Part shown: positions 15,501 to 24,000 of the stretch, piece after piece | Position numbering within the stretch: the stretch's first letter is position 1 | Layout of the letters: every line of letters begins with the position of its first letter | Origin: Varroa destructor | Taxonomy: Eukaryota > Arthropoda > Arachnida > Mesostigmata > Varroidae | Assembly (NCBI RefSeq): GCF_002443255.2 | Contig: NW_019211457.1 | Span: forward strand, 23,751,709-23,815,708 | Direction of reading: 5' to 3' | DNA length: 64,000 nt | Notes under the pieces: model-generated | The model's database searches: none | Seen by the model: the letters and a program-made list of their open reading frames with translations, nothing else | What the model was told of the DNA's origin: nothing | Translations under genes and position numbers: made by a program

Positions 15501-18500
15501 CTACTGTTTGATACGATTTGTTACTTACCGAGTCTCTCGTACATGCAGCCAAGCGCAGTAATGGCGCTCAGACGAGCAACTTTTGCTTCGTGCTTAAGCG
15601 AATCATTACATCGATTGACGCATTCGAACAACACAAAGGTATCCCCTTGAGCGAACAACGCCGCTAGGCAGGACCCAATAAGAAGACGCACAGGAGGACC
15701 AGGCGATGATGATTCGAGTAGGGCCAACAGCTGTTCGACGAGAGGTTTTTGTTGAACTTTAATGACCGCCTATGAAACAAAATTAAATCATTTTAAATCG
15801 ATTATAGTTTGATGGATTGATTAGTTTTGTTGTCTTTTTATTTTAAAACGTAGTCTACTATATCGTAATATCCAATCCAACTTCACCACTGCGATTTAGT
15901 TGGATACGCAGAAGTTAACTATCCCACATAAACCTAGGAGTATGGGAAAATTAACAACCGGTGAATTCTTTGAAGGTTGGGATCACGTCACATACCAGCC
16001 GAAACAGTGACATTCAGTTGTCTCAGACATATGTATTTCTCCAGGCCAACTCTTAACGCGGACATAAGGATTTCGAACCAGCACAACTTAAAAATGGATT
16101 AGGTTCTTTCAGTATTTCACTGTTTCTCCCAGGCGGTACGAGGCTGTAGGACCTCTGAAAATTAATCCCCGAAGTCAATATTGATCTTTCTGCTTTTCTT
16201 GACCCTCGTGTTGTATTTTCATTTGCACAAACTCGTCAAGATCTTGCTCATCATGAAATGTTCATGAGGGACGTTAATGCTACAAGCCCCACGCGTACAT
16301 CTTGGTGTTTTGAGACAACTTAAAACCAATGTTGTACAAGCCACTAAGCGTTAGATATGCACGTCGCGTTTGCCACAGCACCAAGAGCGTGACGCTTTAG
16401 TTACACTAATAGATCTATCCATTAGAACAAGAAGTTAGAACAGAGTGGGACAAACAGAGAGAAACTGAATCATTGCAAATGAAGCGATGTGTATAACATT
16501 GCATTGAGGTAATATTATGACATTATATATATTGATCTAATGTATGAGGCTTTTAGAATTCTCGATAGCTTTTAGAACGATGGCCTAGGATGCTGCAAAA
16601 AAGCGAGAGAATCTATAAAAGTCGTTTTCTAGGTAAGTGCATTTAGTCACACTGGTCGAAACCTCAAATCGTTAATAAACTAGCCCATAAAAAATAGATA
16701 TAGTAGTTCGATAAAGTGAACGAACATCTGTGTTCCTTCTTTCTTTCGGCTTAATTGTAGGTAGTATCATAATATTTTGATTGGACGCCAGCTTGATAGC
16801 AACTGGACCTAAGACATGAATATATTGAGACCACCTTCGTTTGATGTTCATAACTACTAGTAAATAAATATTCTTAAATCTGCGAAATATCTAATTTTTT
16901 TTAATAATTATTATTATGGAATGCAAATAAAAATTCGAAGCAAAACAACGTTTGAACTATATAGTATTTCTGCTATATATAGAATGCTGTATATATATAT
17001 AGAACTGCTATAGTATTTCTATTCGAATCCGCGACTATTCTCTATTTGCCGGTCCATTTTTTTTATTTCGCCATAATAATGGCGGCAATAAAGATAATTA
17101 CTTAGATAAACAAGGGTACTGGTCCGTGTAGCCTGCCAACTTGGACAATACACACAACATACAAACAATAAACACGATATACGAACAACGTTGAAAGCAT
17201 GCTTATAAACAAAAATATAGATCTTTGCTTTATTACAGATACAGGTGTTGATACGAATTACAAAACAAGATTCCAAACTTGGGCTAGTTTATTATTTGTA
17301 AGATCCATGCTTCTCTAAGGTGCTTCCTTATCAAACCAAGGTAACCTCTATCGAATACAATTTTTTGTTTTTTTACTACTCGACCATCCAAGCCAATAAA
17401 GAAATTCATATCTGGAAACTAAGCTGCATAATCAACCAGCTTACTAATTTTTCTTACTGTGATCCAATCCCAAATCGTCCGTTATTATCACATATATATA
17501 TATGTGATAATATATATATACGTTTTACAAACAGATTAAGCTAAATGAAAATTTAAAAAAAGTGCCGACAAAAGTGCATTTATTCCAGATATTTAGAGTA
17601 AAATATTGACCGTATAAATTGTTGAATGCCAGATATGGTGTGTCCGATTATTCTGCCGTAGATGATAAATTGCTAAAGCAGTACTGTTATAGCCACCCCG
17701 GACTTTTTCTCATTACTTCTTTCACAACAGCCAGCAAATGGAACTTCCAATTTAACTTCATATAACTGTTCATATAATTCGATACTATGACGAAAGCTTG
17801 ATAAATCCACCTTACCCATGTTTATACTTGTATCATGACTTATTCGAACTACAGTGGCCGGATACTGAAGGAAGTAAAACGGAAGAACTCATTTTGGTAA
17901 ATTATGCAGCACTTTCTCGTTTACTTAGAAATAAATACAGATCAATGTAACTAAACCTTTATTTTTTAGCTTAAATATATAACTGTAACAAATGTGTTTA
18001 AAAACGACGTGCAGTAGAATGAACTAAAAAATCACTATTAAAGTCAAACGTTGCTAACAAGACATCTGACTCGGTCAACTCGTTTTATCATTCGCCCACT
18101 CATATTGATAACAGTAGAGATCCATGACGCATTTCAAATAAAGTAGGGTTCTCAATGTTATCTATGACCAAATTAAGCAGCGGTATATCGGTGTGATTAT
18201 TTTGTCTTGATAAAAAAACGCCTTAAACTAAATATAAGGAGGGTTACTGAATATTTTGAAACGGGAAGCGTTGATGAAAAGCGACACATCGGAAGTCGAC
18301 CCACGCAATATCGAAAGGGGCCTCAATATTAATCTCACCAACGGGTCAAACAAAGTATCGCTACGAAAGCGTATGTGTATAATAAAAACTTGAAGCTCAG
18401 GGCTCCCCAAAGGATTCCTGCCTATCTGCGTGTTTTCGATTTCACAAAGAAGTAGGTTTATAAAAAAAAAAAAAGTTTTTGAACAAATAGTCGCAATAAT

Positions 18501-19666
18501 TGATATCAGCTGGATATAGCTTAAACTGGCTCGGACAACCAATATACTTAACAAACGCTGCAGGATAAAAAAGCTACAAATTTCTGATTGGGAAAATAAA
18601 AAAATAGTCGAACAACAACTATTATTTTTATATATTCCTTTCATATCTATAGTTTATAAGCCTCTAATATTTATAGGCAATAAGTGAAAGCTTATGATTT
18701 GGGTGACGATGTCGAGCAAGCAAAAATCAACTGAGGGATACAGAGCATAAATCGAAATCATTTAGGTAATAAAATAAGGCGACCGATAGGGGAAACACCG
18801 GCCACTTTTTGAGATTAATAATTTTTAGAACAGTAGTGATAGAAGTGGTGAGGTCTTTAAGCCACGTAAAAAACATTTCCCAATTAAAAACATTGAGCAC
18901 CTCTGTGTTTTTTTATAAAACACGAGAAGCCACGAACAAACTGGTACAATTTAAGGAAGGGTGATGTTAACACCATTGATGAACAACAAACAAGGCATCT
19001 TCTATTACTGTAATTGATCATAGCACAGATTGAATAAGGGTTTATTAGCAATGACAGCTCAGTCCGTACGGTTATTCTCTTCTCTGTTGTAAGTAGACAA
19101 CAAAAGGCCAATATACAAACGGAAACATTTTATTCGTATGTTTTTATCTAGGTGAAAAATCTTGGCTACATATGGCTAGTTACGTTTCACCGACGGCTTT
19201 CAAAAATGTGCAAGGGTTCACTACATTTGTCAAAGTAGTCCTTAATTTCAGCAAGAGTACGTGTTCCATATCGTCAGCGTTATTGCATCATTTATTTTGA
19301 GGTAAAATTCGTAGTACGTTTTTTAAGACTCATCTTACACGCGCAATGTGCAGCAAAAACAGACTTCCTACAAAATACTCTACGGAAGGTTGTTTGTGAC
19401 GTGTTGTTAACCGTTCTTCCTTACTTTTACCTCGGATAGTGAAAATATGTTCTACTTGAGTCGAAATTTAATCACCTGGGAAAAATACAATACTGTAACG
19501 ACTATTGCAGAAAAATAATCCATTATACAGGCTAGTGGAACGTTGATCTTACCTTGTCTGCTAAGTGAAGATTCTTATGCACCTGACACAGCCACTCATA
19601 GATAAACAACTTCTTTTCAGCCTCACCCATTTTGGCCAGTAGGGCCTTGTCCAGTGTAAAGTCCAT
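44..19666 (-). CDS. HEATR5B: HEATR5B-like HEAT-repeat protein, 5' part of gene (8 coding exons; continues past the left edge)
   Basis: Family role (known): HEATR5/Laa1 proteins are about 2000-residue HEAT-repeat scaffolds on the trans-Golgi network and endosomes that bind the AP-1 adaptor system. Exons seen, in transcript order: 19666-19553, 15769-15529, 14045-13885, 4297-4105, 2863-2742, 2426-1999, 1788-1532, 1370-44. Phases join as 0,1,0,1,0,2,1, leaving 2 nt at the last donor. This gives 947 codons, under half the usual length; the rest lies left of base 1. The N-terminus (MDFTLDKALLAKMGEAEKK) matches the family start, and a G lies at -3 and +4 of the ATG. Family landmarks are visible: SSPGPPVRLL in exon 2, RMMGRSYEETL in exon 3, RAGALATM and LKASAAMVRFRLY in exon 8, and PLPLGVSLIDAAVDLFGY. 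The loop after TLADHAQSTTTT is shorter than in vertebrates. HEATR5A versus HEATR5B is a vertebrate split; arthropods usually have one gene. Confidence 0.93.
2742..2863 (-). CDS. HEATR5B: HEATR5B coding exon 5 (short, easily missed)
   Basis: This 122-nt exon lies between a TTACAG acceptor and a GTGTGT donor. It takes phase 1 from exon 4 and leaves phase 0 for exon 6. It encodes a run containing SLEECFQLLSTAFARG, GGLFKG and RETRAGIAH. These align with the conserved 'SLEEVLxLxxxGFLRG ... REVRVGVTQ' stretch that directly precedes the 'AYVxF' segment opening exon 6. The exon is open in only a short reading frame, so a length filter would drop it and leave a 41-residue hole in the protein. The frame fit on both sides and the family match make it solid. 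Confidence 0.88.
2864..4104 (-). other. HEATR5B intron 4
   Basis: This 1.24-kb intron lies between the exon 4 donor (G|GTTGGT) and the exon 5 acceptor (GGCTTACAG). It is AT-rich, and I see no further exon, repeat family or RNA gene in it. Confidence 0.8.
5200..5895 (+). promoter_or_regulatory. Likely promoter/5'UTR of the nested gene
   Basis: This stretch is richer in G and C than the flanking intron. It has stop codons in all frames and short upstream ATG frames, including one from 5470. The position directly before the nested start codon suggests promoter plus 5'UTR. No TATA box or other core element is clear enough to call, so the transcription start is not placed. Confidence 0.3.
5896..7391 (+). 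CDS. Unrecognised two-exon gene nested in HEATR5B intron 3; predicted 151-aa single-pass membrane protein
   Basis: The exons are 5896-6136 and 7177-7391. They join GAT-G|GTAAGC to TTGTTTCAG|AG-GCT, so phase 1 is preserved and a Glu codon spans the junction. The predicted protein has a hydrophilic Ser/Asn/Glu-rich N-terminal part (residues 1-87). A single hydrophobic Phe-rich segment follows (MFTAFFFFLSALFARIFRG, about 88-106). The C-terminal tail of about 45 residues has an acidic-basic stretch (VERIEEELRKAPKK). The ATG is in a moderate context (G at -3), and the frame stays open upstream to about 5785 with no earlier ATG. The 700 bp before the start are more GC-rich than the surroundings, as expected of a promoter and 5'UTR. 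I do not recognise the family. A start at the Met at 7198 would instead give a 64-residue product with a signal-peptide-like N-terminus. The strong splice sites and phase fit favour the joined model, but expression is unproven. Confidence 0.5.
6461..6509. repeat. (AT)n microsatellite, about 24 units
   Basis: This is a pure dinucleotide run of about 49 bp between the two exons of the nested gene in HEATR5B intron 3. Confidence 0.95.
8003..8008 (+). terminator. Candidate polyadenylation signal AATAAA for the nested gene
   Basis: This is a canonical AATAAA on the plus strand, 612 nt after the nested stop codon. No clear GU-rich element was identified downstream. It is assigned by position only. 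Confidence 0.3.
14046..15528 (-). other. HEATR5B intron 2
   Basis: This 1.48-kb intron lies between CTCG|GTAAGT and TTTGTTTCAG. It is AT-rich, with no exon, RNA gene or mobile element recognised inside. Confidence 0.8.
15770..19552 (-). other. HEATR5B intron 1
   Basis: This 3.8-kb intron lies between the exon 1 donor (AAG|GTAAGA) and the exon 2 acceptor (GTTTCATAG). It contains TA-rich stretches near 16970-17000 and a perfect 30-bp palindrome at 17483-17512. Nothing coding is supported: the open frames at 18228-18644 and 18884-19111 have no family resemblance and a composition driven by A/T runs. Confidence 0.75.
17483..17512. repeat. Perfect 30-bp palindrome with a (AT)6 core
   Basis: The sequence reads CAC-(AT)6-GTG at the centre. 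The flanks stay complementary for six more bases on each side, so the full 30 bp equals its own reverse complement. A further (TA)n run follows directly. It could extrude a cruciform, or it may simply be a by-product of TA slippage. Confidence 0.8.
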
Positions 19667-21028
19667 TTCGCCCTTCAGCTTGTGCTGTCGTTTTCCTGCA
19701 CAGTTCTGTCCGATTCCGCGCCTTTCACATCTATCTGGGTAGCTCTTCACCACGAAGCATTTTTAGCCAATCTCACAAGCACGGCGGTGACTCTACAGCA
19801 CAGCCCTAGTTTGGCAGCAAGCAAGTACTTTTACACGTACCTTTTTCGCGCTATCTATTTTGCATTGTCTTCCATTGTTCGACACCGGACTGTGGTTTAC
19901 GCTTGTCTCACTTGTCGTGCTACTGTTTTGATATAATCTTCACAGCACTCTACCGAGGACAACAGAGAAATAAATTAACAATTATCATTTTGATCTAGCT
20001 CGTCCTTCTTGTTAAATTTCCGCATATAACTTCACGTGAAGGTAACAAAAACATTGAATAAATCTTTGAATAGAAGCGCCACCTTTTTAGTTCTTGAATC
20101 AGGCTGCTCTTGCTTGAAGATTAGAGGTCCAACAGCAATACATGAGTCTGCCGTAAAACCCCGCTGCTAACTGAAATCGTTCGCCCACAGGCCAGTAACA
20201 GTGGCTAGAACATAGATCAGTCGGTATCCGCTATACAGCAGTGCTGAGCTGCATAGCAGAGGCTCAGCAAAAGACTGACCGAACATGTGTTGTTGTTGAC
20301 GGTCGTAATGGTGCCATTGGTCTGTAGTAGCTCGTCCGTCTGCCTAATTGGGTATCTACTTACACATTCGTCTAGACCTATTACCTGCCAATGATACGTT
20401 TTGTTATCAGCTGGAACACAACAGGCGGTCAGTGCGCGGAATGATATTTCGAAACACCGCAGAAAACACACGATTCGATAAACATAGGAGCACGCGCCAT
20501 CGAAAACTTCGAAAATTGTCTGCGAATTTTAAGTACGAACCTATTTATGACACTGTGAAAATAAGAAAAGTTAGGAAGTGGTTTGGCGGAAATGTAGTTG
20601 GTTTCTACTGTCGGGTACTTATGTGAGTTTCCTTTATTATGGAGTGACAGTTCAAACGGCTACATGGCAAATGCAATGCCAAATAAATTTTTACTTAAAT
20701 TACGCCAATGCGATTTATATTTTATTATAGATTATTATAGTGTGACCCTGCGTATATTAGCAAAATAATGTATTGTGTAGTGTACTGATTGGAGAATTTC
20801 TCATAATTCGAGCAAGAATCAGAAGTTTATTAGTATCAATTTATAAAAACAACTCTCTTGTTTGGTTTACGCGGATCTAGATGCGCGCGAAAGAAAGTTG
20901 GATATCAACGGAGCTCAGTAGCAGACATCCTGTGGTACAATTTGAGAATTAGCTCCAAATCCCTGCTTCGACAAATTTATCCGAGGCGATCCGAATTGGA
21001 ACGTAGAAGTTTCGGCGCTTGTGCAAAA
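19667..21028. promoter_or_regulatory. Head-to-head intergenic region between HEATR5B and RPA1 (candidate bidirectional promoter)
   Basis: The HEATR5B ATG (19666, minus) and the RPA1 ATG (21029, plus) point away from each other, 1362 bp apart. The stretches next to both starts, about 19667-19930 and 20860-21028, are more GC-rich than the AT-rich middle, in line with untranslated first exons. Divergent control of the two genes is inferred from geometry. No TATA box or specific factor site is strong enough to name. Short open frames here (for example 20348-20626) show no homology that I can see. Confidence 0.5.
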
Positions 21029-24000
21029 ATGGCTAACGATTTTGCGTCTATGATTACCTATGGCGCGCTGAAGGTATGTATACTTTCCACAAACCTATTC
21101 AACTTATCAGCAGAACGAGTCAGCTGAAAAACGCATTTAAGTTTTTTTAAGTATAAACGATAAGACCCCATCGGCGCCGATCTATTGTCATCCCAGCAAT
21201 ATAACAAAAGACTGTCTATATAAAGGTATAAGCTATGAACAAAATATTTATTGGTTGCATAATCTGCACGCTTTTAAAAAATACTCTGTTAAATTCCAAA
21301 AAGCAAGGATGCATTCGTGTAAAAGATTCTAATCCACAGTAGTGGCCATTAGGTGGGCCACTTGTATTTGGCGGCCAAGTCAGCATACCTAGAATTAAAT
21401 GGGTTGTCTTATAGTCTTGCAAGAAAAATTGATCTCTGCTGTTGAATACCACAACTGTGTTTACGAAATACTCCGATGAATTAACTAACACCTTCTGTCT
21501 TATAATTTGTTTCAGCAAATGCGAAACGAGAACGACGGTTTGAAACCGATAGTACAGGTTATGGTAAGTATAGAAGAGGCAGTCTCTTTTGTTTAGTACG
21601 TTCTACCGAGATAAACAGTGGTTAAAATCAGACCATTGTGTATAGCGAGATAGCGTTCGACATTAACATTAGTAAGACTTGTTAAAACAAGAGGAAAATA
21701 AGTGTACATATAATTGAACTTTTAATAATAGTAATATTGAGGTTACATGCTTAATTTAAACTTGAATTTGCAGACATTTTAAGATAGCCATTGTAATACA
21801 CAAAAGAACCATGACGATAGTTTCATGCAAACGAAATCTCAGAGGAGGCGCTATTAAGTTTAAGTCGTAACAACATTCCGAAGTAATAATCGACAAATTC
21901 TGCGCAAAGAGCTATCGTTCAAATGTGAAACAAACGTGTGATTCTATTATGAAAAGTAAAGCTAATAAGCGATGTGTAATGAGTTTCATAGAAACCAAAA
22001 GATGTTTTAGATAGCTTTCATAACTAAACCACGTCCGTTGCTTAAGTAGACATATTTTTCACATATTTTTCATACATGCGCCATAAGTCGCAGCACTTTT
22101 GGTTATCAAAACATACTCCTCCGTAGAACAACAGGTAGAGCATATTTGTATTGACACACAACATCTATGCAATATGTACAAAGATGTACACCTATCGTAT
22201 ATCTTGATCCAGATATACAATAAGTGTCCATACTTATCGAAGGTATCATGCGTTTCAGCATATGAACCGTCCTATTCGGCCTATTGGGCTAGTTCTATTG
22301 TTTAGATTCGTTGTACACTGAGACGAAAAATCTCCCAAGTGAAGCCAGCCCAGCTATAAATTTCGTGTATTACTGCCGATTCCTTACACCTTGAATCCAT
22401 TTATTTTTACATGGTCATTTAGCCTGAACAAACTCAATTCGTCATCTAGGTTATTTAGCCTGAACAAATAATTGTTGGTTATTATTCTCTCGATAATAAT
22501 GATTCTGTCGATTGGAGCAGATGCAAGATACTCCTGCTTCTAGACTCCAGAAATATCTTGATAGTTTCTACGTATTCTGGAAAAGACCTATGCAGTTCGT
22601 ACTTATACCGTTACTGTTACTACGTACTTATACTCATTACTGTTTGAAATGTACAGGAACTAAAACCAGTAAAGGAAAATAGATTGCGTGCATACCTGTG
22701 GGACGGTGTTGAAGACTTCAACTGTGAGTTACTAGTGCTACCAGCTAAAGTGTATTTTTAAATCTACAACTATTGTTATCGAAGGCACGTCTTGGTCAAA
22801 CAAATGTTACCTGTAAGATTTTATTGGCAAGCATTGTGGGATCTTTTTGTATTAGATTTTTTTAAAATATTGATTACATCAAGGTAATTTTAGAGTAAAA
22901 AAAAACTACGGCCCAGGCAGCTACAATGTTTGCACTAGATAAAAATGTATATAAATCTAAAGTTGTTTAGATTAGACATAGTATAGGGACGTATTAACCT
23001 CATAAGAAGTAATAATTTAAATAATGTTATACATTAACACTAGTTTTAAAAGCCAATATATTTAAGTGTTTTTCCTACTTTCCGCTATTTATGCATGTAC
23101 ATGCATATTAGATGGTATGATCTCATCACAAGCCGTTCCGCATGTGGAGGATAAGCTAAAACCATTTTGCCTCATTCGCGTAAACAACTACAGCGTCACG
23201 AACACAAATAACAGGTAATTTTCGCACTCGGCAGACTCTTCCACAAAGTCGTTAAAGTAAGTTAAAGTTCCCGATAGATGTTATGTTACTTACGAAGATA
23301 TACGCTGCTTTTCCCAGAAGTATGAGTCATGCCTTGAAACATGTTATCACTGGGGTATAATCTGAGAAAGTGCGTTTGAGATGATGCAATTTTCGCCTTT
23401 CTGAGGATCAAGTGTTACCAAACAAGAAAGTGATTTTGAACCAGTACAAAAACTTTGGAAGAATAAAATTCAGCTTCTCTAGCCATGTTGACTACCGTAT
23501 CTATATTGGAGCGTTAAAGCTTGCGTCTGTGGATCCACTATAGCACTACGTTTTACAATTATGGAGCATTCGCAGTGGGCAATATATTAATCTATATGCA
23601 TTTGTTTATAAACCTCTGTCGTTCTGTTGTATACTTCGCCTCGGGTCTATTCTAGGCTAGTATTTTGGCTGGTGTGAATGCATGTGTGGAAGGTACATCA
23701 CTACAGAACAGCTGGTTTCTCTTTAATATATGGAAGTATGAGGATCATTACACGATTTGTTTTGGGGTATCTAGTGAAAACGATAGATTGTTGTCTTCAA
23801 GAGACCTGCAAGACCATGTTCTGGCAGATTAGGACACTTATCCTATCGAATAGGTTAGTATCGATTTTTTGGGCAATCTGTGGTGAATTTCTGCAAAATA
23901 GATCACATTTAGAAGCTGAAGACAAAATCGGAGTTTATTTTTTACCAAGTTTTGAGGTTTGCGGGTTAGTTAAGCATGGTCTGTTGGTTGTAACAAAATC

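Noticed and set aside
18228..18644. 138-codon minus-strand open frame in HEATR5B intron 1
   Set aside because: No matching position in the HEATR5B protein, A/T-run-driven composition, and no splice sites in phase.
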